Below are positions 9,818 through 18,133 of a stretch of DNA of 64,000 nucleotides, one piece after another. Origin of the DNA: Woeseiaceae bacterium (lineage in GTDB: Bacteria; Pseudomonadota; Gammaproteobacteria; Steroidobacterales; Woeseiaceae); assembly GCA_030065915.1 (NCBI GenBank), contig JASJCQ010000004.1, positions 1 to 64,000 on the forward strand. The letters run 5' to 3'. The position numbers and the translations under genes were made by a program. A model generated the notes under the pieces. That model worked only from the letters and a program-made list of their open reading frames with translations, had not been told where the DNA came from and did no database searches. Position 1 is the stretch's first letter. Each line of letters opens with the position of its first letter.

Positions 9818-10925
9818 CAAACAACGAATCACTGCTATTCGCCGGACTCTTCACCGGCTCGCGACAGCTGCAGTCGTTCTGTCGCTCGCCTCGTCTCCGC
9901 TCATCGCGTCCGCGGAGTTATATGAATTCCCTCCAGCCGACGGAGCTAGCGGGGAAAGTCGACTGCTGACGGTGTATGGCTCAATGGACATTGCGTCGGC
10001 TAGGCCGTTGATCGAACACTTTCTGCGCGAAACGCCCGGCGTTGGCCTTGCGTATCACGAGCTCGACACGCTCGAGATATACGCTGCCGTTGTCGATGGT
10101 CTTCAGCGAGATGAAGCGCCAGCGGACGTATTGCTAAGCCCGGCGATGGACCTGCAGGTAAAGCTCGCCAACGACGGCTATGTTCGGCAATACCAACCGA
10201 GCAGGGCCGACGCTCTGCCAAAATGGTCACAATGGCGCAATGAAGTCTTCGGATTCAGTTTCGAGCCCGCTGTTGTTGTCTATAACAAGAATGCACTCGA
10301 CGAAGACGACGTGCCTACTACCCGAGACGAGTTACGCAGGCTGCTTCTGGACAGGGAGGAGATGCTCTACGGGCGAGTCGCCACCTACGATATAGAGCGA
10401 AGCGGGCTCGGGTTCCTGTTCTTGACTCAGGACGCCGAACGCTCGGAGGAAATCTGGCAGCTGGTCGGTGCACTGGGAAACAGCTCGGTAAGGCTTTATA
10501 CGAACACGGCTGCCATGCTCGATCTGATATCAAGCGAACGATTTGTGCTCGGCTACAACTTGCTCGGGTCTTACGCAATGAGCAGGGCGGAAGATGATGA
10601 GAATCTCGGAATCATGTTCTCGCGGGACTACACCCTGGCGATGGTCCGAACAGCGGTTCTGCCACGCAATAGCCTGGAGCCAGAACTGGCGAATCAATTC
10701 CTGGAGTTTCTGCTGTCACCGGGTGGTCAACAGACTCTCGCGAGCTCCGCCGGTCTATACGCACTGGATCCCGATGTATCCGGAACGTTTACAGCGGCGA
10801 ACCTGGGCAGGTTGGCACCGAGTATCGTACCGATAAGAATGAGCCCGGCGCTCATGGTCTATCTTGACCGAGCAAAGCGCCAGAAGGTACTGGGAAAATG
10901 GCAGAGCGCCCTGAATAGCCAATAG
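9798..10925 (+). CDS. Periplasmic solute-binding protein (PgtC / iron(III)-binding type)
   Basis: Family 1 extracellular solute-binding protein, about 375 residues from the GTG at 9798 (an ATG at 9753 would add 15 residues). Both starts lie inside the phosphoesterase gene, so translation is coupled. A signal peptide rich in Ala and Leu ends at about ASA-ELYEF. The fold resembles iron(III)-binding proteins and the phosphoglycerate-system protein PgtC. No ABC permease or ATPase is nearby. Beside a TctE-type kinase it may act as a periplasmic ligand receptor for the sensor, as PgtC does, rather than as part of an ABC importer. That role is inference. Confidence 0.75.
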   Translation: MITARTSKQRITAIRRTLHRLATAAVVLSLASSPLIASAELYEFPPADGASGESRLLTVYGSMDIASARPLIEHFLRETPGVGLAYHELDTLEIYAAVVDGLQRDEAPADVLLSPAMDLQVKLANDGYVRQYQPSRADALPKWSQWRNEVFGFSFEPAVVVYNKNALDEDDVPTTRDELRRLLLDREEMLYGRVATYDIERSGLGFLFLTQDAERSEEIWQLVGALGNSSVRLYTNTAAMLDLISSERFVLGYNLLGSYAMSRAEDDENLGIMFSRDYTLAMVRTAVLPRNSLEPELANQFLEFLLSPGGQQTLASSAGLYALDPDVSGTFTAANLGRLAPSIVPIRMSPALMVYLDRAKRQKVLGKWQSALNSQ

Positions 10926-11088
10926 TCGAGACTGTCTATTTTGTGCTAATTCGTTTCAAACGCTGGGAATGCGTTGACACCGGCCGGATGGGACGGCGAA
11001 CGGCCGATTGGCGCATAAGCGCCCGGGATGAGAGTACCGAGAAGCTTTGACGTACACTGCCTGCTTGCCTCGTTTCGTTGCTCCTTAA

Positions 11089-11976
11089 GTGGACAAACAG
11101 AAGTATCAAGACGTTTACCCGTCCTCGCCGATCCTGGACAGTGCGAAGCACGCGCGTGCGTCCGCAGCCGAGTTGCTTACGCTCGAGTACTTCGAGGCGG
11201 AGCCGGGCACCATGCCCACGCAGGTGTTCGACCAGCATCATATTCTCCTCAACCTGAAAGAAGATGCGCACCGGGTAGAGAACTGGCGGGACGGCGAACA
11301 TCGTGACTTCACGTTTCGCAAGCACGAGATCATCGTCACGCCAGCCGGTGTCGAAAGTGGCTGGCGGTGGCATGCCAGGTCAAAGGTGGTCGTTGTAACG
11401 CTGGATCCGGGCAAGTTCGAGCGGTTTGCGCAGACCGAAGTTGGCGTATTGCTCGCCGAAGCGCAGTTGAAGTCTCTGGCGCAATTCAAAGACCCGGACA
11501 TCTGTTATGCCGGAGCGATGTTGAGAGACGCGTTGGCCAGTGACGAGCAGGGGTCTGAGCTGCTCTTCGAAAGCCTCGCGCGAGTGTTTCTCGTCAAACT
11601 CATTCAGAAATACGGCCTGCAGGAGGACGCGTACGCTTTCTCCAGCAGTTTCACTGCGAAACACTACAAACGCGTTCTCGACTTCGTCGCGCGAGACTAC
11701 GGAAAGACGATTCTCGTCGAAGACCTCGCCCGGGAGGCGGCATTGAGCGCGTCGCATTTCGCTCAGCTGTTCAAGCGGACGATCGGGATGAGTCCAATCC
11801 AGTTCGTCATGGCCTTTCGGGTCGAACAGGCGAGGAAAATGCTAGGACGACGCGATACGCCGATGATCGATATCGCGATGTCCTGCGGGTTTGCGGATCA
11901 GGCCCATTTTTCCCGCGTATTCAAGCAGGTAGCGGGGGAATCACCCTCAAAGTACCGCAAACGCCTGTTTCCATAG
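11089..11976 (+). CDS. AraC-family transcriptional regulator
   Basis: Protein of 295 residues from a GTG start. A cupin-like N-terminal sensor domain is followed by a C-terminal double helix-turn-helix (about 195-295) with ILVEDLAREAALSASHFAQLFK and a second helix pair ending AHFSRVFKQVAGESPSKYRKR, the AraC/XylS signature. It lies just upstream of an alpha/beta hydrolase and a SnoaL-like protein on the same strand and is the likely local activator. A small GGCGC-ATAA-GCGCC hairpin sits upstream at 11010-11023. The effector is unknown. Confidence 0.9.
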   Translation: MDKQKYQDVYPSSPILDSAKHARASAAELLTLEYFEAEPGTMPTQVFDQHHILLNLKEDAHRVENWRDGEHRDFTFRKHEIIVTPAGVESGWRWHARSKVVVVTLDPGKFERFAQTEVGVLLAEAQLKSLAQFKDPDICYAGAMLRDALASDEQGSELLFESLARVFLVKLIQKYGLQEDAYAFSSSFTAKHYKRVLDFVARDYGKTILVEDLAREAALSASHFAQLFKRTIGMSPIQFVMAFRVEQARKMLGRRDTPMIDIAMSCGFADQAHFSRVFKQVAGESPSKYRKRLFP

Positions 11977-12060
11977 CGGTCATTTCTCTCCGTAGAATCC
12001 TTCAAAACTTCCGCAGGCCGGTTCAAGAGCGAGTCACGTCGCCTCGGTAGATTGGTTGCC

Positions 12061-13035
12061 ATGCTCACCACCCCATCAACGAGGACAGTTGTGAAGACAT
12101 TACTTGCTGCGACGGCGATCGCCGTCATCCTGACATCGAACTCAGCGGAGGCTGCCATGAAGAAGCGCGTCACCTTCGAAAGCGCCGGCCAAACCCTTGT
12201 CGGCGACCTTTACCTGCCCGACTCGTACAGCGAGGGCGACCGACTGCCGGGTGTCGTTGTGACCGGCGCCTGGATGACGGTCAAGGAGCAGATGGCGGGC
12301 ACCTATGCCGCCGAGCTCGCGGATCGTGGCTATGCTGCGCTGGCGTTCGACTTCCGCGGCTGGGGCCAGTCACCCGACGAAGTGCGGTTTCTGGAGGACC
12401 CGGCTCGCAAGACCGAGGACATCAATGCGGCAGTCAATTTTCTCGCGAAACGCCCGGAGGTCGACTCAGCGAGGATCGCGGGACTGGGTGTTTGCGCATC
12501 CGCCGGCTACATGAGTGACGCCGCGCTTCAGAATGCCAACATCAAGAGCCTGACGCTGGTTGCGCCCTGGTTGCACGATGCGGACATCGTCGATGCCGTT
12601 TACGGTGGCGAAGAAGGCGTTTCCGGGTTGATCGGGATTGGCCGCGAAGCCGCTCAGTCGAACGAACCGGTCTTTCTCGAAGCGGCGAGCCTGACGAACG
12701 AGAATGCGGTCATGTACCAGGCGCCGTACTACACGGAAACGGATCGAGGTCTGATTCCCGAGTTCGACAACCGGTTCAATGTTGCTTCCTGGGAAGGTTG
12801 GCTCACTTACGACGCCATTCAGACGGCCGACCGGCTTGAGAAACCAACCCTGCTCGTGCACTCGGAGGCCGCGGCGATTCCGCAAGGCGCCAGGGAGTAC
12901 GCCAACCGCATGGGCGAGAACGCAACCGCGATCTGGCTGCCCGAAGTCACGCAGTTTGATTTCTACGATCGTCCGGATGTCGTGAAGACTGCGGCAGACG
13001 CTGTAGCCAGGCACCTCGAGGAGACCCTGAAATAG
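12061..13035 (+). CDS. Exported alpha/beta hydrolase
   Basis: About 324 residues from the ATG at 12061 (nine bases after an alternative ATG at 12052). A signal-like segment ends near NSAEA. The hydrolase fold shows the oxyanion region VVTGAWMTVKEQ and a nucleophile elbow GVCASAGY with Ser near residue 147; the first Gly of the GxSxG elbow is Cys. The C-terminal block reads EVTQFDFYDRP, where a catalytic His would be expected near the Gln, so either the His lies elsewhere or activity is altered. The gene is followed 11 bp later by the SnoaL-like gene, a common pairing. Substrate unknown. Confidence 0.8.
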   Translation: MLTTPSTRTVVKTLLAATAIAVILTSNSAEAAMKKRVTFESAGQTLVGDLYLPDSYSEGDRLPGVVVTGAWMTVKEQMAGTYAAELADRGYAALAFDFRGWGQSPDEVRFLEDPARKTEDINAAVNFLAKRPEVDSARIAGLGVCASAGYMSDAALQNANIKSLTLVAPWLHDADIVDAVYGGEEGVSGLIGIGREAAQSNEPVFLEAASLTNENAVMYQAPYYTETDRGLIPEFDNRFNVASWEGWLTYDAIQTADRLEKPTLLVHSEAAAIPQGAREYANRMGENATAIWLPEVTQFDFYDRPDVVKTAADAVARHLEETLK

Positions 13036-13046
13036 GGAAGACAACC

Positions 13047-13985
13047 ATGAGATACACAATCCAGGGAATACTCATCATGACACTATTATTCGCCAGCCCC
13101 ACGATCGCCTATGCCGAATCAACGGATGTCGCCGCGATCAAAACCATCGTCGAAAGTGTTGCCGTACTGGCGGACAGCGGGAACTTCGAGGCGCTGGAAG
13201 AGCTCTACGCCGACGAGATTCAGGTTGACTACACGTCACTGGCCGGTGGGGAACCCGAGCTCAAGAGCCCAAAGGCATTGATGATGGAGTGGGCAGGCGT
13301 TTTGCCCGGTTTCGAACGAACCCGCCACGAGATCTCGAACATCGAAGTCAGCGTAAGTGGCTCCCAGGCCGTCGCGACAGCTGACGTGATCGCCGACCAT
13401 TACGTTGCCGAGCTCTTCTGGCAGGTCACTGGCGACTATCGCTACGAACTTGTCAACGCCGGAGAGGGTTGGCGCATTGCTGCGGCAACGTTCAACCTGC
13501 GAAACGAGCAGGGCACACGCGAAGTGTTCGGCCCTGCCGCCGAAAACGCGGCGGCAAATCCGCCTTCGTACATCAGGCGTCAGCAAACAGCGGAAGCCGT
13601 TCGGGTCTTGCTGACCTCTCTCGAAGAGAAGGACATGGAGAAGTTCGCGTCGATCTGGGCTGAAGACGCTGTACAGGACATGCCCTATTCCCCGGAAGGT
13701 CATCCCAAGCGCGTGGTTGGCAAGGATGAACTCGTGAAGCTCTACTCGGGTTGGCCGCAAAACAGCGGCAAGGCCGACTTTACATCGCAGCTCATCTTCT
13801 ACCCGATGCAGGATCCGGAGACGATCTTCGTCGAATTCAAGGGTGACGTAGAGATCATTCCGACCGGGCGCCAGTACAAACAGACCTACGGCGGCCTCTT
13901 TCACGTGGTCGACGGAAAGATCAAACTGTTCCGCGAGTACTACGACCCGGCGCCGTTCGCCTGGGCATTTGGTCTGAGCGAATGA
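13047..13985 (+). CDS. Exported protein with two SnoaL/NTF2-like domains
   Basis: Protein of 312 residues with an N-terminal signal peptide (ending near AYAES) and two tandem SnoaL-like cone domains, about 25-150 and 175-310. The first includes FEALEELYADEIQVDYTSL and the second DMEKFASIWAEDAVQDMPYSP; both are typical SnoaL openings. SnoaL domains bind small hydrophobic molecules or act as isomerases or cyclases. It is probably co-transcribed with the preceding hydrolase under the AraC regulator. No substrate can be named. Confidence 0.8.
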   Translation: MRYTIQGILIMTLLFASPTIAYAESTDVAAIKTIVESVAVLADSGNFEALEELYADEIQVDYTSLAGGEPELKSPKALMMEWAGVLPGFERTRHEISNIEVSVSGSQAVATADVIADHYVAELFWQVTGDYRYELVNAGEGWRIAAATFNLRNEQGTREVFGPAAENAAANPPSYIRRQQTAEAVRVLLTSLEEKDMEKFASIWAEDAVQDMPYSPEGHPKRVVGKDELVKLYSGWPQNSGKADFTSQLIFYPMQDPETIFVEFKGDVEIIPTGRQYKQTYGGLFHVVDGKIKLFREYYDPAPFAWAFGLSE

Positions 13986-14011
13986 CGTTTCGTTGAACCT
14001 GAGCCTCCGAA

Positions 14012-14036
14012 GGAAGCGTTCACAGGACGCGCTTCC
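14012..14036. terminator. Hairpin downstream of the SnoaL gene
   Basis: GGAAGCG (14012-14018) pairs with CGCTTCC (14030-14036) across an 11-nt loop, 27 bp past the stop codon. There is no T-run, so it is at best a weak intrinsic terminator or a transcript-end stabiliser. Confidence 0.4.
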
Positions 14037-14172
14037 CGGCTGACTAGCGATTGTCAGGCCGCTTCGACGAAAGTTCGAGCCTTGATTCGGACGAAACGAC
14101 CAATATATTTTCTAAGCGTACGGGGCGTCCTGTACGGTCACATCGAGGGGCTTACAGGGAACCTGACACAGC

Positions 14173-15123
14173 ATGGATGACGCGAATGGACCGCGCGGCG
14201 ATCGACCCGGCAAAGTACTCGTGTTGGGTGGCGCAGGTTTTATTGGCCGTCACGCCGTCGCCGCCCTGCTGAACGAAGGCGTAGAGGCCGTCATTGGTAC
14301 CCGCTTTCCGGGCCCGCTCGGCAAACGAGAGCCTCCGCATCCTGCTGCAGCCAGGTCCCCGCGGCGAAAGGTCAGGCTCGAACGCCTGACCGCGCCCGAC
14401 GACTGGCTGCCACTCATTGACGACGTCGATGCAGTTCTGAACTGTGTGGGCATCTTGCGTCAGCGCGGCAAAGAAACCTATGACCTCGTGCATCACCGAG
14501 CGCCGGCTGCGCTGGCTGAGGCGTGCCGCGAGCAGCAAAAGCGCTTTGTCCACGTCAGCGCGCTTGGCCTCGACAAGCCGGCGCGAAGCCGCTTTCTGAC
14601 GTCCAAGCTTGCGGGCGAGAAGGCCATCCGCAGGATCGGCGGCGACTGGGTTTTCGCGCGACCCTCACTGCTCGATGGCGTAGGCGGTTTCGGCGCCGCC
14701 TGGCTACGCGGTATTGCGCGCTTGCCCGTGTTTGTCGCCCCGGCGGACGCGAAGGGACGTATTGCTGCACTTGACGTCTACGAACTCGGTGAGGCGTTGA
14801 CGCGGCTCAGTCTCGGCAATGCTGAGGAACTCAGGCTTGAGGATTCGCGGGTATTCGAACTCGGCGGAACCGAATCCTGGGAGTTTCGCGACTATATCTT
14901 TGCACTCAGGCGGACGTACACAAACAAGCCCGCGCTCTGCGTTCCGCTGCCCGGCATCCTCGCGCGCGCCGGCGCGCACCTGTTCGACGTCCTGCACTTC
15001 TCGCCGTTCTCTTTCGGGCACTGGGAGCTCTTGCGCCGAGACAACGCGCCAACGCGAAACCGCTTGCCCGAACTCCTCGGCCGCGAACCGATATCCGTGG
15101 TCTCAAGGAACCTTCTCGACTAG
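14173..15123 (+). CDS. NAD(P)-binding atypical SDR (NDUFA9-like)
   Basis: Extended or atypical short-chain dehydrogenase of 316 residues. The N-terminal Rossmann motif is VLVLGGAGFIGRHAVAALL, after a 13-residue leader. Features of the NDUFA9/complex-I-associated and UbiE-like SDR group include NCVGILRQRGKETYD, FVHVSALGLDKPARSRFLTSKLAGEKAIR and FARPSLLDG. The usual catalytic YxxxK is replaced by FLTSK, as in non-catalytic NAD-binding members. It appears to be transcribed alone. Proteins of this group often bind quinone-pathway or respiratory complexes, but no specific role is shown here. Confidence 0.8.
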   Translation: MDDANGPRGDRPGKVLVLGGAGFIGRHAVAALLNEGVEAVIGTRFPGPLGKREPPHPAAARSPRRKVRLERLTAPDDWLPLIDDVDAVLNCVGILRQRGKETYDLVHHRAPAALAEACREQQKRFVHVSALGLDKPARSRFLTSKLAGEKAIRRIGGDWVFARPSLLDGVGGFGAAWLRGIARLPVFVAPADAKGRIAALDVYELGEALTRLSLGNAEELRLEDSRVFELGGTESWEFRDYIFALRRTYTNKPALCVPLPGILARAGAHLFDVLHFSPFSFGHWELLRRDNAPTRNRLPELLGREPISVVSRNLLD

Positions 15124-15330
15124 AGGCCAAGGCACTTTGTCGCTACTTCGAAGGTCCGGTCGTCACTCTCGAAATTGTCCGTCGCTGATTGCGGCAGAAG
15201 TGTGTGAGTTTAACGATGACTGGAACCCTGTTTCTCGTACTCGGAATCGACAGGGCCAGGATGCGGGTCGTTGGTGTCCCGCTTGCTCTTCCGGTTAATG
15301 GGCGGACAACTGTTTTCAGAGGGAAACACT

Positions 15331-15870
15331 TCAGGCGTTAGGCAACGCGAAGAAACTCACAAGGTCGCTCTCCTGGATCGCGGCCATTTGATCGGAAACC
15401 GGTCCCATGATCATTCCAACGCTTGCCCAGTACAGTACCTGGGCCCGCATACCTACGTCGTCGTGATCGCCTCCGATGGCAACCAGCAATTGGCGAACAT
15501 ACTCCATGCGCTTTACGTCTATCCGAGACACAAACCTGGCAACGCTTTTTTTGTCGATTGCCCAACAGCGTACCGCCCTCTCCAACCGGGTCTTGGCACT
15601 GAGAGAGGTTCGGACAAGGGTCGCAAGCCTTTGCTCCGCGCTCTCCAGGGTTTCCATCTCCGCGATAATCGAGTCGGTCGTCAACTGCTGCCAACGCTTG
15701 AGCACACTGGTCTCAAAGTCCTCGATGTTCTGAAAATGCCAGTAGAAGCTGCCTCGGGACACGCCAAGAACCGAAGCCAGGCGGTTCGCCGATAACGAGC
15801 CATGACCGTGCGTCGCTAGCTCCTTCAGAGCAACGACCACCCAATCCTCCCTGGTAAGTCGATCAGTCAC
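15331..15870 (-). CDS. TetR-family transcriptional repressor
   Basis: About 179 residues. I place the start at the GTG at 15870 rather than the ATG at 15882, because a perfect GGAGG (15876-15880) lies 5 nt upstream of the GTG while the ATG would sit inside the operator. The N-terminal helix-turn-helix is ANRLASVLGVSRGSFYWHF, and the C-terminal ligand domain is variable. The gene is divergent from a small membrane protein. The 76-bp gap holds two near-identical palindromes (15880-15895 and 15917-15938), so it very likely represses itself and the membrane protein. Confidence 0.9.
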   Translation of the reverse strand: MTDRLTREDWVVVALKELATHGHGSLSANRLASVLGVSRGSFYWHFQNIEDFETSVLKRWQQLTTDSIIAEMETLESAEQRLATLVRTSLSAKTRLERAVRCWAIDKKSVARFVSRIDVKRMEYVRQLLVAIGGDHDDVGMRAQVLYWASVGMIMGPVSDQMAAIQESDLVSFFALPNA

Positions 15871-15879
15871 AGAAACCTC

Positions 15880-15895
15880 CATACACCCTTGTATG
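15880..15895. promoter_or_regulatory. TetR operator 1 (CATACA-N4-TGTATG)
   Basis: Perfect 6-bp inverted repeat with a CCCT spacer, immediately upstream of the ribosome site of the TetR gene. It is the same core as the second site, whose centre is 40 bp away. It would block the repressor's own leader, giving autoregulation. Confidence 0.75.
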
Positions 15896-15916
15896 TTCCT
15901 ATGCTAACATGCTAGC

Positions 15917-15938
15917 CTCCATACATACCTGTATGGAG
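15917..15938. promoter_or_regulatory. TetR operator 2 (CTCCATACA-N4-TGTATGGAG)
   Basis: Perfect 9-bp arms around a TACC spacer. The right arm contains the GGAG ribosome site (15935-15938) of the membrane protein starting at 15946, so a bound repressor would cover the start of that transcript. It shares the core CATACA-N4-TGTATG with operator 1. Confidence 0.8.
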
Positions 15939-15945
15939 TGGAACA

Positions 15946-16317
15946 ATGATTGCCCAGCATGTGCTCTTTGTAACCGCCGGTGCGGTCGGGGTAGCAGTAT
16001 CAGTAATCCACGGCGTGCTGATGCAGCGCTTGATGATTGCCCCGATTCTCGCCGGCGGCGACCTGCCCGATCGGAGCCGCAGGATCTTTCCGGCCCTTAT
16101 GCACTTCAGCACGGTCGTGTGGTTCCTGGCCGGCGTTGCCCTGGTTTTCGCGAGTGTCTACCTGCCTGCATCGACGACGATGGTCGTCGCCTGTGTGACG
16201 GCTTTGCTATACGCGTTGGGCGCGTTCGGGAATTTCTGGGGCACCCGCGGCCGGCACTTTGGCTGGATTCCCCTCGCGTTTTCGGTCGCGCTTATCGCAT
16301 GGGCATTGGTGGTTTGA
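15946..16317 (+). CDS. Small four-helix membrane protein, target of the adjacent TetR
   Basis: Protein of 123 residues with about four membrane helices (near 5-27, 48-68, 75-95 and 103-122) and a short charged loop GGDLPDRSRR. No family can be named with confidence; it resembles small uncharacterised membrane proteins of the DUF-type found beside TetR genes. Its ribosome site overlaps operator 2. The context suggests an inducible membrane function, such as tolerance to the TetR ligand, but nothing in the sequence proves this. Confidence 0.75.
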   Translation: MIAQHVLFVTAGAVGVAVSVIHGVLMQRLMIAPILAGGDLPDRSRRIFPALMHFSTVVWFLAGVALVFASVYLPASTTMVVACVTALLYALGAFGNFWGTRGRHFGWIPLAFSVALIAWALVV

Positions 16318-16381
16318 CAGATTCAATGAGGTGGTACAGTCGGTTCGTTCGATGACCACCCGCAAAAGGACCCGGAATCAC

Positions 16382-16825
16382 ATGGAATTCGCCTGCGCTT
16401 GTGGGGCTACCCACTTTCAAACAGACGGTGAGCCGCTATTCCGTATCCTGTGCCACTGCAGCATTTGCCAGCGATACAACAGCGCCCCATTTGCCGACGT
16501 CCTCGTCTTCCGGGCCGAAGACGTATCGATGCCGCCGCCCGGTGCTGTCGAATTCGAAACCTATAAACCACCGCCTAATGTCAAGCGGGGCAAGTGTGCC
16601 AAGTGCGCCCAGCCGGCGATCGAGGTTTTCATCGTTCCCGTGTTTCCCAAGCTGGTCATGGTCCCCACGCCAATGCTCAGCATAGAAGCCGAATTGCCGG
16701 CGCCGAAAGCGCACATCTTCTACGACAAGCGGGTATCGGACGCGCAGGACGACTACCCGAAGCACCGAGGTTTTCTCAAGAGCCAACTCGCCTTTATGAG
16801 TTATCTGCGTTCGGCGAAACGCTAG
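16382..16825 (+). CDS. GFA-family zinc protein
   Basis: About 147 residues from the ATG at 16382 (an in-frame ATG at 16352 is possible). It has the Cys pattern of the glutathione-dependent formaldehyde-activating (GFA) / CENP-V fold: CAC near the start, LCHCSICQR about 25 residues later, and a GKCAKC pair near residue 75. Together these bind one or two zinc ions. Many GFA members have no proven link to formaldehyde, so the enzyme activity is not asserted. It starts 64 bp after the membrane protein stop and could share its transcript. Confidence 0.82.
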   Translation: MEFACACGATHFQTDGEPLFRILCHCSICQRYNSAPFADVLVFRAEDVSMPPPGAVEFETYKPPPNVKRGKCAKCAQPAIEVFIVPVFPKLVMVPTPMLSIEAELPAPKAHIFYDKRVSDAQDDYPKHRGFLKSQLAFMSYLRSAKR

Positions 16826-16934
16826 ACGCGACATCGAGTATCCATGTCTGACCACGGCCTGCTGACCGCGCACTTTGAGGTAGACTGGCGGCTCCTGGCT
16901 CACAACGGTCGCGGAATGATCCGCATGGCGGGCT

Positions 16935-17870
16935 ATGCAGAAGCGGGCGCTATTTTTTATCGGCCTGGCCATCCTGGCCGGTTTCCTGACCCTGAACTAT
17001 CTTGAGCCGCAGCGCACGCTGGAGGTGCGCACGCTACCGGTCGATGCGGAAGATTCCGATGCCGCACACGCCGACAGCCGCGACCGACCCAAGAGTGAGC
17101 TGGCGTCCGCTGGTATCACGGCTGGCTCTCCGGAACCCGAACCGTTCTCTTCGGTCACCGAATCCGGCGCCAATGAGCCGACCCAATCTCAGACGAATTC
17201 AGTGAGCTACGCCGCCTCTACTCGGGCGCCTGCAGTTTCAGAGACCGAAGCAACCGAGGACCTCCCGGATCAGGATGGATCCGGTTCGACCCGGTACGTG
17301 CCCAGGCATTGGGATGTGGTTGACGGGTCGGCCGGCGCTACTCTGCTGATGGAAAGTGACTTCGATGAAATGCAGGACGGGCAGGCCAGCGCGTCACTTA
17401 GCCTGTCGGGAGCGACCGGTCCGGGACAGTTCGGTGGCATTGTGCAAGCTGTAAGGGCGGAAGGGTTCGCGGATCAGCGGCTGAGATTCTCAGGCTTCCT
17501 GAAGCGGCAAGACGCCGAGGGAGCGTCTCCGGTTCTGGGCTCTTTATGGATTCGAGCCGACGATCAAACCGGACGGCTTGTCGCTTTCGAAAACTCGCAT
17601 GGGCAATTTCTGCCGAGTGAAGAGGTCTGGTTGGAATCGACCATCATCATTGATATACCCACCAGCGCGGAGAACCTGTTCTATGGAGCAACAATCATCG
17701 GCGATGGCAGGGTATGGGTTGATAACCTGAGCATCGCGATAGTCGATGACAGCTTTCCACTGACCGCGCCGTTGTACGATCGCCAAACCACCAACCTCGT
17801 ACCGCGCGAGGCGCTGGATCGACCGGCTAACTTGAGTTTCGAGGATGTCGTCCCGCTCACTGGCGATTGA
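16935..17870 (+). CDS. Membrane-anchored protein with a beta-sandwich-like C-domain
   Basis: Protein of 311 residues. A single hydrophobic segment (about 5-22) is followed by a Ser/Thr/Glu/Pro-rich low-complexity linker (about 30-110) and a folded region of about 130-265. That region reads like a carbohydrate-binding or jelly-roll module: FSGFLKRQ, LGSLWIRADDQTGRLVAFEN, and GDGRVWVDNLSIAIVDD near its end. Similar modules occur attached to erythromycin-esterase-like and AraC proteins. No catalytic motif is seen. The gene appears to be transcribed alone and its function is unknown. Confidence 0.6.
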   Translation: MQKRALFFIGLAILAGFLTLNYLEPQRTLEVRTLPVDAEDSDAAHADSRDRPKSELASAGITAGSPEPEPFSSVTESGANEPTQSQTNSVSYAASTRAPAVSETEATEDLPDQDGSGSTRYVPRHWDVVDGSAGATLLMESDFDEMQDGQASASLSLSGATGPGQFGGIVQAVRAEGFADQRLRFSGFLKRQDAEGASPVLGSLWIRADDQTGRLVAFENSHGQFLPSEEVWLESTIIIDIPTSAENLFYGATIIGDGRVWVDNLSIAIVDDSFPLTAPLYDRQTTNLVPREALDRPANLSFEDVVPLTGD

Positions 17871-18133
17871 CGGGCTGCACGACGTCTTTCCACCGCTCTC
17901 GACAGAGGTCGTCGAGTTGTTGAACCAGACAACAGCGTCTGCCTTTAGTCGTAACGTGCGTTTCGAAACCTGTTGAGACGAGACGCGTAGCCGTCCGGTG
18001 TCAGAGTCAGCTAGCCGACTACACACGCGGCAGGCTTCTCGAGTTGAACCGCAGCTTCAAGAAGGGTCCTTGATGCCACCTCCTTTTGAGTTGGCGGGTA
18101 CGAACTCAATCGCCAAATGGTAAGCGCCCGACT

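Noticed and set aside
10926-11088. GGCGC-ATAA-GCGCC hairpin as a terminator
   Set aside because: Only 5 bp, no T-run; noted with the AraC gene instead.
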